Assembly (NCBI RefSeq): GCF_030287445.1
Contig: NZ_JASVWB010000002.1
Location: 7,130,001 to 7,194,000, forward strand
From: Streptomyces sp. ALI-76-A
GTDB lineage: Bacteria > Actinomycetota > Actinomycetes > Streptomycetales > Streptomycetaceae
Direction of reading: 5' to 3'
DNA: 64,000 nt
Below are positions 49,504-58,741 of the stretch, in pieces. The stretch's first letter is position 1. Each line of letters opens with the position of its first letter. Both the position numbers and the translations under genes were made by a program. The notes below the pieces were generated by a model. That model was not told the DNA's origin and did not search any database. It was given only the letters and a program-made list of their open reading frames with translations.

Positions 49504-52422
49504 CTATTCGAGAAGCTCCGCGTACGAGCCCATGGCCAGGGCGATGTCCGCCTGGGCCCAGAACCGGTGGTACGTGAAGGAGGGCGCGGCGCCGCCCGCC
49601 AGGTAGGCCTCGATCTTGGACCAGGCCGGGTCGTCCTCGTAGAAGGACCGGATGGAGTCGAAGGTGGACGAGGAGTTGATCGGGTCGCCGTTCGGCATGG
49701 TGCCGGTCCAGCCGGCCGGAACGGGGACGCGGTCGTCGAAGCGGTTGTAGTCGGCGCGGGTCTCCGGGACGGCGATGCCCAGGCTGTCCTGGTGGTTGTC
49801 CCACATGCCGTCGAGGAGCGCCTTGGCCGTCGTGGCCGCCTGGGTGTCACCGGAGCGGTCCGCGTAGTACGTCAGGGTCTTGGCGTACGCGGCGGCCACA
49901 CCGACGTCGTTGGTGTAGTCCGCGACGGTGACGTGCAGGCCGCTGTTGGCACCCGGGTTCGACGCGTTCCAGGTGTCGGGCTGACCCGACCACTGGAGCG
50001 TGGAGGGAACCCGGTAGGTGCCGTCCGGGTTGATCGTGGTGTGGGCCAGCGCCCAGTCGACCCACTTGTCGAGGACGACCTTGGCCTTGGCGTCACCCGT
50101 CTGCTGGTAGTACTCGGCCACCCGCTCCATCGACCACGCCTGGAAGCCGAACCACTGGTTGGACGGCGGGTCGTGGTAGACGGGCTGCTGGTCGTAGTAC
50201 ATGCCGTAGAACGTCGACTTCCCGGCCGGCGGCGTCGCGTACCGGCCCGCCCAGCTGTTGGTGGCGCCGCCCGCGATGGCACCCTCGTCCGACTGCAGCC
50301 AGCGGTAGAACTCCAGCTGCCGGTCGAGCGACTTGGCCCAGTCGGCCTGTCCCGTCGCCGACTTGGGCTTCAGGTCGGCGTAACTGCTCAGCGCGTAGGC
50401 GGCCAGCGGGTTCTGGTAGCCGCCGTGCGCGTGGCTGGAGCCGATGCGCCAGGCCCAGCCGGCCGAGGTGTCAGTGGCGCCGCCCCAGGCGTAGTACCAG
50501 GACATCAGGTACATCGAGGCGTCCTTGCCGGTGCCGGCCGCACAGGTGGACGGCCCGACGCAGTTGCCGATCTTCTTGAAGTACTTGTCGTACATGGAGT
50601 AACGCAGGTAGTCGCCCATCTTCGCGGCCTTGGCGACGGTCGCGGAGATCTCACCGCCCTTGCCCTGGGCGTCCGCCCACTTGTCGGCCCAGTACGCGGC
50701 CTGCACCGCGCGTGCGTCGGCGTCCGGGGCGTTGGTGAACTTCCACTGCTTGGCGTACGAGGCGTCACCCGTGAACAGGTCCAGGTACCCGTTCTTGCCG
50801 CCGTACTTGAAGGCGTCACAGGTCGGCTGCGGCACCGTCTCCCACACCGACTCCTGCGCGCCGCGCTGGAAGGTGTTGATGTACGACGGTCCGGTGTCCG
50901 TCGGCCCCGCCTCGCACTTGCCGGGCGAGTTGCCGTAGCCGTAGACGTTGTCGACGTCCTGCAGCCAGTGCATGCCGTAGACGTCGTCGGTGCCGTAGGC
51001 GGACTTCAGTTCACCGGCGATCGGGTCGGTGCCGACCGGCACCGCCGAGTCCAGCTTCGCCGGGTACTCGGCCGGAGTGTCCAGCTCCGGGGCGTAGGTC
51101 GCCGGCTTGGAGGCGTTGTAGAAGGAGTTCGTCGGCTGGTCGGCGCGGGTCGGGATCATGAACTTCTCCATGATCTCCCAGGCGCCGTTGAACTTGGTCC
51201 AGTCGCCGGTGACCTTGCCGTACATGGCCTGGAGCCACAGGAGGTAGCTGTACGCCTCCGACGTGGTCTGGTGGCCGTGGTCCGGTGCCTCGACGATCAG
51301 CGTCTCGACCGAGTGGTACGGGATGCCCTCGGGCGAGAAGTAGCCGTTGGCCGGGTTGGTGATCTTCCCGTACAGCTCCAGGAACCGGGCGTCGTACGCC
51401 TTCGACGCCGCGATCTGGGTGACCGTCACCGACGCCTTGCCGTGGCCGGTGGCCGTCGACTCGAAGGTCGCCGCGCCGGTCCCGGTGGAGTTGGCCGTGA
51501 CGGTCACCTTCTGCGCGGTGTTCCAGTTCGACGGTGTGAAGGTGAGCGAGGCCCCGCCGGTCACCGACAGGCCGGAGTTGCCACCGGTGCGGGCCGTCGT
51601 GACCGTCACGTTGGCGGCCGGCCGGGTCGACAGCTTCACGTCGTACGTGCCTGTCTTGCCCTGCTGGACGGCCAGCTGGTTGGTGGAGGCCACCACGGTG
51701 GGACCCGCGGCGACCGTGATGCCCACCGGAGTGGACTCCGCGGACGCGCCCAGACTGTCGTAGGCCTTCGCCAGCAGCGAATGACTGCCCACGGTCAACC
51801 CAGAGGCGGACAGTGAGTAGGGCGCGCTCGTGTCCGTGCCCAGCAGCCTGGTGTCGTCGTAGAACTCCACCTTGCTGATCGTCGCGTTGTCCGCCGCGGC
51901 GGCGGTCGCCGCCAGCGGGACCGCGTCACCCTGCGTGTAGACCGCGCCCGCGGCGGGGCTGGTCAGCACGGTGATGGGCGGCTGGTGCGCGCCGACACAA
52001 CTGGTGCCGTTCACGGCGAAGCCGGCCGGCGCGGCATTGGTGCCGCTGTAGGTGAACTGCGCGCCGGTGGAGGCGGCGGCGCCGGGTGCGATCGTGGCGT
52101 TGTGTGAGGCGTTCTTCACCGTGATCGCCTGGCCGGACTGGGACCAGGTGCCGTTCCAGCCGGTGCCGGACAGCTTCTGGTTGCCGGCGTAGCCGTACGT
52201 CAGGGTCCAGCCGGAGATGGCGTCCGTGCCGCGGTTGGTGATCGTGACGTCCGCGGTGAAACCGGAGCCCCAGTCGTTGGTCTTGTAGTCGACGCTGCAC
52301 TGAACTGGAGCCGCTTGGGCAGGAGTTGAACCCGTGCTCAGCATCGTGAACGGAAGGGCGAGGGCCGCCGTGACGGCGGTCCACATACGCCGAGCGGCCC
52401 GGCGTCTCTTTCTCGGGGGCAT
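49504..52422 (-). CDS. GH48 cellulase (reducing-end cellobiohydrolase) with CBM2
   Basis: 972 aa. Signal peptide [20 protein letters not shown] with AQAA. An N-terminal CBM2 ([20 protein letters not shown] to SCVG) is followed by an Ig-like domain ([20 protein letters not shown]) and a CalX-beta/Big-like domain ([20 protein letters not shown]). The GH48 catalytic domain then runs from residue ~345 to the end. The general-acid Glu is E389 in [15 protein letters not shown]. The enzyme removes cellobiose from cellulose chain ends processively. It is divergent from the truncated gene and GH6, and a perfect CebR-type box lies 47 bp upstream. Confidence 0.96.
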   Translation of the reverse strand: MPPRKRRRAARRMWTAVTAALALPFTMLSTGSTPAQAAPVQCSVDYKTNDWGSGFTADVTITNRGTDAISGWTLTYGYAGNQKLSGTGWNGTWSQSGQAITVKNASHNATIAPGAAASTGAQFTYSGTNAAPAGFAVNGTSCVGAHQPPITVLTSPAAGAVYTQGDAVPLAATAAAADNATISKVEFYDDTRLLGTDTSAPYSLSASGLTVGSHSLLAKAYDSLGASAESTPVGITVAAGPTVVASTNQLAVQQGKTGTYDVKLSTRPAANVTVTTARTGGNSGLSVTGGASLTFTPSNWNTAQKVTVTANSTGTGAATFESTATGHGKASVTVTQIAASKAYDARFLELYGKITNPANGYFSPEGIPYHSVETLIVEAPDHGHQTTSEAYSYLLWLQAMYGKVTGDWTKFNGAWEIMEKFMIPTRADQPTNSFYNASKPATYAPELDTPAEYPAKLDSAVPVGTDPIAGELKSAYGTDDVYGMHWLQDVDNVYGYGNSPGKCEAGPTDTGPSYINTFQRGAQESVWETVPQPTCDAFKYGGKNGYLDLFTGDASYAKQWKFTNAPDADARAVQAAYWADKWADAQGKGGEISATVAKAAKMGDYLRYSMYDKYFKKIGNCVGPSTCAAGTGKDASMYLMSWYYAWGGATDTSAGWAWRIGSSHAHGGYQNPLAAYALSSYADLKPKSATGQADWAKSLDRQLEFYRWLQSDEGAIAGGATNSWAGRYATPPAGKSTFYGMYYDQQPVYHDPPSNQWFGFQAWSMERVAEYYQQTGDAKAKVVLDKWVDWALAHTTINPDGTYRVPSTLQWSGQPDTWNASNPGANSGLHVTVADYTNDVGVAAAYAKTLTYYADRSGDTQAATTAKALLDGMWDNHQDSLGIAVPETRADYNRFDDRVPVPAGWTGTMPNGDPINSSSTFDSIRSFYEDDPAWSKIEAYLAGGAAPSFTYHRFWAQADIALAMGSYAELLE

Positions 52423-52468
52423 GTGCTGGTTCCTCCTTGCGGCTCGGAGAAGTCAAGGCTTGAACCAG

Positions 52469-52482
52469 TGGGAGCGCTCCCA
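52469..52482. promoter_or_regulatory. CebR-type operator (perfect 14-bp palindrome)
   Basis: TGGGAGCGCTCCCA exactly matches the CebR/LacI-family operator known from streptomycete cellulase genes, where cellobiose or cellotriose releases the repressor. It lies 47 bp upstream of the GH48 start on the minus strand. Confidence 0.88.
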
Positions 52483-52522
52483 TAGTGCGGACGGGGGTGA
52501 GAGCGGTCAAGGTGCTTGAAGA

Positions 52523-52538
52523 GTCGAAAAGATTCGAC
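52523..52538. promoter_or_regulatory. AT-rich inverted repeat in the cellulase intergenic region
   Basis: GTCGAA-AAGA-TTCGAC is a perfect dyad between the two CebR-type boxes. A second regulator site is possible, but no known binder is proposed. Confidence 0.4.
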
Positions 52539-52611
52539 GATCGTTGTTGAGGGAAAGTCAGCAACTCCTCTGTTCTTTGCCGACACTTGGCGCTAGCTTC
52601 GGTGACACCAG

Positions 52612-52625
52612 TGGGAGCGGTTCCA
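52612..52625 (+). promoter_or_regulatory. CebR-type operator (imperfect)
   Basis: TGGGAGCGGTTCCA differs from the perfect palindrome at two positions (GG for CT next to the centre). It lies 49 bp upstream of the truncated secreted gene start at 52674. Confidence 0.7.
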
Positions 52626-52673
52626 TCAGTCGACGCGTCCGTCACGACACGTCTGATCTGCAAGGAGTCGCTC

Positions 52674-53053
52674 ATGCGACACCCCCCGCGTTCAGTACTC
52701 CCAGCCGTCGCCGGCGCGGTCGCCCTCCCCGGGACCGTGACGGCGCCGGTGGCCACGGCGTCCCGCGCCGTACCCGCCCGCCCGGCGGAGCACTCCGCCA
52801 CCAGCCCCCGACCCTCGGCCGCGCGAGCGGTCACCGGGCCGGCCAGGGCGGGAAGGCCACGTACGCGGGGGCGAACCACATCCGCGCCGTCGAGGACCTG
52901 GTGACGAAGGCCGAGGCGCACGGCACGACACCGATGCTCGACCCGCGCCCCGTCGACGCCCCACGCGCCACCGGCGTCACCCGCCTGTTCCCGGCCGACG
53001 GCGAACTCGCGTCCGCGAACCGCGACGACCGCGCCCTGTCCCACCTGGGCTGA
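52674..53053 (+). pseudogene. Truncated secreted glycoside hydrolase remnant
   Basis: ATG 52674 with AAGGAG upstream begins a signal peptide (RHPPRSVLPAVAGAVALPGT with AxA-like ends), but that frame stops at 52904. A second frame from about 52840 to the TGA at 53051-53053 encodes YAGANHIRAVEDLVTKAEAH and GTTPMLDPRPVDAP, resembling the C-terminal end of GH5-type cellulases. A large internal deletion plus frame change is the likely cause. The family call is weak; the CebR-type box upstream supports a former cellulase gene. Confidence 0.55.
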
Positions 53054-53230
53054 ACCAGGAACACCCTGGGCCGGACCAGAACACGAAGAGCCGCACCCAC
53101 GGTCCCGCCCCGCCCACCGTCACGACGGTACGTCCACCGCGTACGACACCGGGCCGCGTGATCCTCCGCGCGCCCCGAACGGCCGACACCCGCAACTGAG
53201 TCATTCGCAACCGAGAAGGAACCCGCACTC

Positions 53231-54940
53231 ATGAGTCGTACCAGAACCGCGATGCTCGCTGCCCTGGCGCTGGTCGCCGGGGCCTCCGGGACGGCGTTCG
53301 CCGTCGTACCGGACGGCGTAGGCGCCGCCGCCGTCCCCTGCACCGTCGACTACAAGGTGCAGAACCAGTGGTCCACCGGCTTCACCGCCGCCGTCACGGT
53401 CACCAACAACAGTGCGGCCAAGTCGAGTTGGTCGCTGAAGTGGTCGTACGCCGGTGACCAGAAGGTCACCAGCGGCTGGAACGCCAAGCTCAGCCAGAGC
53501 GGGGCCGCCGTCACCGCGGCCAACGAGAGCTACAACGGCACACTGGCGACGGGCGGTTCGGCCAGCTTCGGCTTCCAGGGCACCTACAGCGGCACCAACG
53601 CGGTCCCGGCCACCTTCACTCTCGACGGCGTGACCTGCAACGTCGACGACGGCGGTGGCGGCCCCACCGACCCGCCGGACCCCGCCGGCCCGAAGGTCGA
53701 CAACCCGTACGCCGGCGCCAAGGTGTACGTCAACCCGGAGTGGTCCGCGAAGGCCGCCGCCGAGCCGGGCGGCACCCGCATCTCCAACCAGCCCACCGGT
53801 GTGTGGCTGGACCGGATCGCCGCGATCAACGGCGTCAACGGCGGCATGGGCCTGCGCGACCACCTCGACACGGCGCTGACACAGAAGGGCTCCGGCGAAC
53901 TCGTCGTCCAGCTGGTCATCTACAACCTGCCCGGACGCGACTGCGCCGCGCTCGCCTCCAATGGTGAACTCGGCCCGACGGAGATCGACAAGTACAAGAC
54001 GCAGTACATCGATCCGATCGCGGCCATCCTCGCCGACCCCAAGTACGCCGGGCTGCGGATCGTCAACACCATCGAGATCGACTCGCTGCCCAACCTCGTC
54101 ACCAACACCGGCAGCCGCCCCACGGCAACGCCGCAGTGCGACGTGATGAAGGCCAACGGCAACTACCAGAAGGGCGTCGGCTACGCCCTGAACAAGCTCG
54201 GTGACGCGCCCAACGTCTACAACTACATCGACGCGGGCCACCACGGCTGGATCGGCTGGGACGACAACTTCGCCCCCAGCGCCGCCCTGTTCAAGGAGGC
54301 GGCCACCACGGAGGGCGCCACCGTCAACGACGTCCACGGCTTCATCACCAACACGGCCAACTACAGCGCCCTGAAGGAGAACAACTTCACCATCAACGAC
54401 AACGTGGCCGGCAAGTCGGTCCGCGAGTCGAAGTGGGTCGACTGGAACCGGTACGTGGACGAGCTGTCGTTCGCCCAGGCCTTCCGCAACCAGCTGGTCA
54501 GCATCGGCTTCAACTCCGGCATCGGCATGCTGATCGACACCTCCCGCAACGGCTGGGGCGGCGCCGCCCGGCCCGCCGGCCCGGGCGCCACGACCACCGT
54601 GGACACCTACGTCGAAGGCGGCCGCTACGACCGCCGCATCCACATCGGCAACTGGTGCAACCAGGCCGGCGCCGGCCTCGGTGAGCGCCCGAAGGCCAAC
54701 CCGGCCACCGGGATCGACGCGTACGTGTGGATGAAGCCTCCGGGCGAGTCCGACGGTTCGAGCAAGTTCATCGAGAACGACGAGGGCAAGGGTTTCGACG
54801 GGATGTGCGACCCTGCCTACAAGGGCAACCCGCGCAACGGCAACAACCCGTCCGGCGCTCTGCCGGACTCCCCGCTGTCGGGGCACTGGTTCTCGGCACA
54901 GTTCCAGGAGCTCATGAAGAACGCCTACCCGGCGCTGTAG
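53231..54940 (+). CDS. GH6 cellulase (cellobiohydrolase/endoglucanase) with N-terminal CBM2
   Basis: 569 aa. Signal MSRTRTAMLAALALVAGASG with AAA-type cleavage. CBM2 (VPCTVDYKVQNQWSTGFTAA to VTCNVDDGG) is followed by a Pro/Asp linker. The GH6 domain has the catalytic-site Asp residues in IEIDSLPNLVTN (D284) and YIDAGHHGWIGWDDN (D334), then NGWGG and HIGNWCNQAGAGLGERP, ending MWFS-type AQFQELMKNAYPAL. It removes cellobiose, usually from the non-reducing end, complementing GH48. It lacks its own CebR box; transcription may come through the remnant gene upstream. A strong terminator follows. Confidence 0.96.
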   Translation: MSRTRTAMLAALALVAGASGTAFAVVPDGVGAAAVPCTVDYKVQNQWSTGFTAAVTVTNNSAAKSSWSLKWSYAGDQKVTSGWNAKLSQSGAAVTAANESYNGTLATGGSASFGFQGTYSGTNAVPATFTLDGVTCNVDDGGGGPTDPPDPAGPKVDNPYAGAKVYVNPEWSAKAAAEPGGTRISNQPTGVWLDRIAAINGVNGGMGLRDHLDTALTQKGSGELVVQLVIYNLPGRDCAALASNGELGPTEIDKYKTQYIDPIAAILADPKYAGLRIVNTIEIDSLPNLVTNTGSRPTATPQCDVMKANGNYQKGVGYALNKLGDAPNVYNYIDAGHHGWIGWDDNFAPSAALFKEAATTEGATVNDVHGFITNTANYSALKENNFTINDNVAGKSVRESKWVDWNRYVDELSFAQAFRNQLVSIGFNSGIGMLIDTSRNGWGGAARPAGPGATTTVDTYVEGGRYDRRIHIGNWCNQAGAGLGERPKANPATGIDAYVWMKPPGESDGSSKFIENDEGKGFDGMCDPAYKGNPRNGNNPSGALPDSPLSGHWFSAQFQELMKNAYPAL

Positions 54941-54951
54941 CGCCCTGAGGC

Positions 54952-54993
54952 GATGCGCCGGGGCCGGCCGTCACCGGCCGGACCCGGCGCATC
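54952..54993 (+). terminator. Long terminator hairpin after GH6
   Basis: GATGCGCCGGG pairs with CCCGGCGCATC, and the inner GCCGGCC pairs with GGCCGG around a short loop. Confidence 0.85.
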
Positions 54994-55133
54994 ACGCACG
55001 CCACGGCCGAGCGGTTCCCGTGCCCCGGAAGGTGCCCGGGACGTAGCTCGTTTTTGCCGTCGCGGCAAGTTCGGTGGCCCCGTCACGGTGGGTCGGCGCA
55101 CGCTGGCCTCATCGCGACGAGAGGCTGACCACC

Positions 55134-56051
55134 ATGGCGCACGACCACCACCACGACCCGCACCCGGACCACCCCCACAGCCACCACCCGGACCACCGTC
55201 ACGACCATGGCGACATCGACTGGGGCGAGATGGCCCCGCTGCTCGAGTCCGAGGCGGAGCTGTTCACGCCCCTGTACGAGAGAGCTCTCGCATGGCTCGG
55301 GCACAAGCAGACCGAGCCCGGACTGATCGTCGACGCGGGCAGCGGACCCGGTGTCGTCTCCTGCCTGCTCGCCGACGCCTTCCCCGGCGCCCGGGTCATC
55401 GCCGTGGACGGCTCCGAGCCGCTGCTGGAACGGGCCCGCGCCCGGGCCGTACGGCTCGGCGTGGCCGACCGCTTCGGCACCCTCGCCGGTGAACTGCCCG
55501 GTGTACTGGACGACCTGGAGTACCCCGTCGACCTGCTGTGGGCCAGCCGCAGTCTGCACCACCTCGGCGACCAGCGGGCCGCCCTCGCCGCCTTCGCCGC
55601 GCGGCTCGCGTCCGGCGGCACCCTCGCGCTCCTGGAAGGCGGTCTGCCCGCCCGCTTCCTGCCCCGCGACATCGGCATCGGCCGTCCAGGACTTCAGGCG
55701 CGGCTGGACGCGCTGGAGGAGGAGCGGTTCGCCCGCATGCGCGCGGACCTGCCCGGCACGGTCCCCGAGACCGAGGACTGGCCTGCTCTGCTGGCCGCCG
55801 CGGGTCTCCGGCACACCGGCACGCGCAGCTTCCTGCTCGACCTGCCCGCACCGACCACGGACCGGGCCCGCGCCCACATCGCCGTCTCCCTGTCCCGCCT
55901 GCGGGACGCCTTCGGCGACGACCTGGACGCCACCGACCTCGCCACCCTCGCCCGGCTCCTCGACCCCGCCGACCCCGCGAGCGTGCACCGGCGACCGGAC
56001 GTCTTCCTGCTGGCGGCGCACACGGTGTACACGGCGGTGCGCACCGCCTGA
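55134..56051 (+). CDS. Class I SAM-dependent methyltransferase with His-rich N-terminus
   Basis: 305 aa from ATG 55134. The first ~33 aa are almost all His, Asp and Pro (MAHDHHHDPHPDHPHSHHPD HRHDHGDID), suggesting metal binding. The methyltransferase follows: LIVDAGSGPGVVSCLLADAF (motif I), IAVDGSEPLLERARARAVRL, and LLWASRSLHHLGDQRAALAA. The substrate is unknown. The His-rich head recalls metal-sensing or nickel/zinc-handling proteins, but that is inference. Confidence 0.85.
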   Translation: MAHDHHHDPHPDHPHSHHPDHRHDHGDIDWGEMAPLLESEAELFTPLYERALAWLGHKQTEPGLIVDAGSGPGVVSCLLADAFPGARVIAVDGSEPLLERARARAVRLGVADRFGTLAGELPGVLDDLEYPVDLLWASRSLHHLGDQRAALAAFAARLASGGTLALLEGGLPARFLPRDIGIGRPGLQARLDALEEERFARMRADLPGTVPETEDWPALLAAAGLRHTGTRSFLLDLPAPTTDRARAHIAVSLSRLRDAFGDDLDATDLATLARLLDPADPASVHRRPDVFLLAAHTVYTAVRTA

Positions 56052-56110
56052 GAACCGCACCGCCTGAGAACCGCACCGCCGACCGCCGCCCCCGCCCACG
56101 TCCGACGCCC

Positions 56111-56141
56111 TTGACTTCGAGAGTGCTCCAACTGATGGACT
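56111..56141 (+). promoter_or_regulatory. Possible MerR-type promoter/operator before the SDR gene
   Basis: TTGACT is followed by an imperfect dyad TTCGAG-AGTG-CTCCAA that overlaps the spacer, as in MerR-family promoters with long spacers. It lies about 64-94 bp before the SDR start. No merR gene is in the window, and no good -10 is seen. Confidence 0.4.
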
Positions 56142-56204
56142 TCCCCCGTCCGTTCAGGACACCGAGGACCATCTCGGCACACCGAGGAACACCAGGGGGA
56201 ACTC

Positions 56205-56906
56205 ATGACCGACTCTCCGGTCACGCTCATCACCGGCGGGGGCAGCGGTATCGGCGCCGCGGTCGCCCGGCGGCTGCTGGACGCCGGGCAGCGGGTGGCC
56301 GTCACCGGCCGCGGCGAGGAGCGGCTGCGCGCCTTCGCGGCGGAACTCGGCGACCCCGATGAGCTGCTGACGCTCGTCGGCGACGCGGCCGACTACGACC
56401 AGGTACGGTCGGCCGTCGGCCGTACGCTCAAGGAGTACGGCCGGCTGGACACCGTCGTCGCCAACGCCGGATTCGCCACCCACGACTCGGTCGCCGAGGG
56501 GGACCCGGCCGGCTGGACCGAGATGGTGCTGACCAACGTGCTCGGGCCCGCGCTGCTCGTCCGCGCGTCGATCGACGCCCTGAAGGAGACCCACGGGCGG
56601 ATCGTGCTGGTCGGCAGTGTCGCCGGGTTCGTGCCCACGCCGGGCAACATCTACGGGGCGACGAAGTGGGCGGTGACCGGTCTCGCCGAGAACACCCGCC
56701 GCGAGGTGACCGAGTTCGGGGTGGGCGTGACGCTGATCGCGCCCGGCCGGGTGGAGACCCCCTTCTGGGACAGCTACGGCAGTCTGCCGCCCGGTCGGCT
56801 GCTCACCGCCGGCCAGATCGCCGACTCCATCGTGTGGGCCCTCGGGCAGCCCGCCGGAGTCGACGTCAACACGGTCGTCGTACGGCCGATCGGGCAGCCC
56901 AACTGA
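56205..56906 (+). CDS. Short-chain dehydrogenase/reductase
   Basis: 233 aa. NAD(P) motif TLITGGGSGIGAAVARRLLD, then NAGFATHDSV, and the catalytic YGATKWAVTGLAENTRREVT. Full length for a classical SDR. The substrate is unknown. It is preceded by a MerR-like dyad and is convergent with the chitosanase gene (13 bp between). Confidence 0.92.
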   Translation: MTDSPVTLITGGGSGIGAAVARRLLDAGQRVAVTGRGEERLRAFAAELGDPDELLTLVGDAADYDQVRSAVGRTLKEYGRLDTVVANAGFATHDSVAEGDPAGWTEMVLTNVLGPALLVRASIDALKETHGRIVLVGSVAGFVPTPGNIYGATKWAVTGLAENTRREVTEFGVGVTLIAPGRVETPFWDSYGSLPPGRLLTAGQIADSIVWALGQPAGVDVNTVVVRPIGQPN

Positions 56907-56919
56907 CAGGAGGGCGGGG

Positions 56920-57615
56920 TCAGTTGTCCCGGAGGAACCGCTGCGCCAGCCGGTCACCGAGGGTCACCGCGGCGCTGTGGCTCTCGATGGGGGACACCCG
57001 GGAGTCGCGGAACAGGAGGTAGGTCACCTCGGCGTCGGTGCCGCCGGTCGCCGGGTCCGGATCGATCCCGAGGGCCTCGGCGGTGGCGTACGACGCCTCG
57101 CCGATGATCTCCGCCGGGCCGGTGTCGCCGACGACGGCGTACCGCACCTGGTCGCCGTGGATCACCGCGACGACACCGCCGCCCCGGATGCCCGCGCCCG
57201 CGTGATTCCAGAGGTCGCCGGCGCGGGGCACGACGACGTACGGCAGGGTGTCCGACCTCAGGGGTCCGCCGTCGGACTGGTGGAAGGCGGTGTCGGCCTG
57301 GAACCAGGGGTCGGTGGTCTCGTTGCAGTGCGCGGTGCGCTGTCCGTCGCAGGCGATGTCCATGTCGGCCTTCCAGAACACCGCGCCGTTCTTGCCGCAC
57401 ACGGGGACCGTCGGCGCGGTGTCCGCGTCGGTGCGGTATCTGCCGTTCGAGATCTGCGAGCAGGACGTCACCTCGGCGAGCAGGTCGGCGGCGCTGACCG
57501 TGCCCTCGCGGGCGGACGTCGGTGCGGGGGCGCCGGAGGCGGTCGCGGGGAGCACCGCGGCAAGGAACAGGGCGGCCGAGCAGGCCATGGACAAGGTCAG
57601 GGATCGGGAGCGCAC
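56920..57615 (-). CDS. GH75 chitosanase
   Basis: 231 aa from GTG 57615. Signal MRSRSLTLSMACSAALFLAA with ASGA. The GH75 pattern is VFWKADMDIACDGQRTAHCN, DTLPYVVVPRA, and GVVAVIHGDQVRYAVVGDTG with PAEIIGEASYATAEALGI. Chitosanases of this family cleave partly N-acetylated chitosan endo-wise. The Cys residues in the mature protein are few and paired. The gene is divergent from the aldo/keto reductase side by a terminator hairpin. Confidence 0.9.
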   Translation of the reverse strand: MRSRSLTLSMACSAALFLAAVLPATASGAPAPTSAREGTVSAADLLAEVTSCSQISNGRYRTDADTAPTVPVCGKNGAVFWKADMDIACDGQRTAHCNETTDPWFQADTAFHQSDGGPLRSDTLPYVVVPRAGDLWNHAGAGIRGGGVVAVIHGDQVRYAVVGDTGPAEIIGEASYATAEALGIDPDPATGGTDAEVTYLLFRDSRVSPIESHSAAVTLGDRLAQRFLRDN

Positions 57616-57716
57616 GGCGGGACCCTTCTGTCAGGAGAGTTTCCTGGACTGAGGGGTCAACGGTGCACCCTCGGCATGATCACGGCAATCGTCCGTACGG
57701 GGGTCGGACGCGACAG

Positions 57717-57748
57717 CGCCCCGGGACCGTGAAGGCGGTCCCGGGGCG
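57717..57748 (-). terminator. Terminator hairpin downstream of the aldo/keto reductase
   Basis: Perfect 13-bp stem CGCCCCGGGACCG / CGGTCCCGGGGCG with a 6-base loop, 56 bp after the minus-strand stop at 57805. Confidence 0.88.
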
Positions 57749-57804
57749 CGAGGCCCGGCTGACCCGGTCCGTTCGACCGGGCCGGGCGCGTCAGCCGGAG
57801 TGGG

Positions 57805-58641
57805 TCAGGTCGCGCCGAACGTCGCCGGGTCGGGACCCAGACGGCGGTCCTCGTCCAGCGCGCTGATCGCCGCCAGGTCCTCGGTGTCCAGGCTGAAGTC
57901 GAACACCTCGATGTTCTCCTTGATCCGGGACGGCGTCACGGACTTGGGGATCACCACGTTGCCGAGCTGGAGGTGCCAGCGCAGCACGATTTGGGCCGGG
58001 GTGCGCTCGTGCTTGCGCGCGATGGCCACGATCGCCGGAACCTCCAGCAGCCCCTTGCCCTGGCCGAGCGGCGACCAGGCCTCGGTGGCGATGCCCTGCT
58101 CCGCGTGGTACTCACGGCAGGCGTGCTGCTGGAGGTGCGGGTGCAGCTCGATCTGGTTCACCGCCGGGACCACCGACGTCTCGCCGATCAGCCGCTCCAG
58201 GTGCTCCGGAAGGAAGTTGGAGACACCGATGGCCCGCGCGCGCCCGTCGGCGAGGATCTTCTCGAACGCCTTGTAGGTGTCGACGTACTTGTCCGCGGAC
58301 GCCATCGGCCAGTGGATCAGGTACAGGTCGACGTGGTCCAGTCCCAGCTTCTCCAGCGACGTGTCGAAGGCACGCAGCGTGGAGTCGTAGCCCTGGTCGC
58401 TGTTCCAGAGCTTGGTGGTGACGAAGACGTCCTCGCGGGGAAGGCCGGCGGTGGCGATGGCCTTGCCGGTGCCCTCTTCGTTGCCGTAGATCGCCGCTGT
58501 GTCGATGCTGCGGTACCCGGCCTCCAGCGCGGTGGCGACCGCCCGCTCCGCCTCGTCGTCCGGCACCTGCCAGACGCCGAAGCCCAGCTGGGGCATCTCG
58601 ACGCCGTTGTTGAGGATGATCGGGGGGACCTTGCTGCTCAC
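57805..58641 (-). CDS. Aldo/keto reductase
   Basis: 278 aa from GTG 58641 (VSSKVPPIILNNGVEMPQLG); a GTG at 58677 gives a 290-aa alternative. The tetrad is visible: Asp and Tyr in SIDTAAIYGNEEG, Lys in VTTKLWNSDQG, and His in YLIHWPMAS. Then PAVNQIELHPHLQQHACREY and a C-terminal cofactor loop VIPKSVTPSRIKENIEVF. NADPH-dependent reduction of carbonyls is expected; it is related to 2,5-diketo-D-gluconate reductases. Confidence 0.93.
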   Translation of the reverse strand: MSSKVPPIILNNGVEMPQLGFGVWQVPDDEAERAVATALEAGYRSIDTAAIYGNEEGTGKAIATAGLPREDVFVTTKLWNSDQGYDSTLRAFDTSLEKLGLDHVDLYLIHWPMASADKYVDTYKAFEKILADGRARAIGVSNFLPEHLERLIGETSVVPAVNQIELHPHLQQHACREYHAEQGIATEAWSPLGQGKGLLEVPAIVAIARKHERTPAQIVLRWHLQLGNVVIPKSVTPSRIKENIEVFDFSLDTEDLAAISALDEDRRLGPDPATFGAT

Positions 58642-58741
58642 GAGCTCTTGATCCTTACGGTTGTCGTCAGATGTCACGTCCCATCGTCAACGATCACGAG
58701 CCCTGATGCATTCCTGACCGGAGAATCGGCCTCGAACAACC

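Noticed and set aside
47040..49577. Plus-strand open frame of 845 codons opposite GH74
   Set aside because: It is antisense to a GH74 gene with both catalytic Asp residues; Arg/Val-rich low-complexity product.
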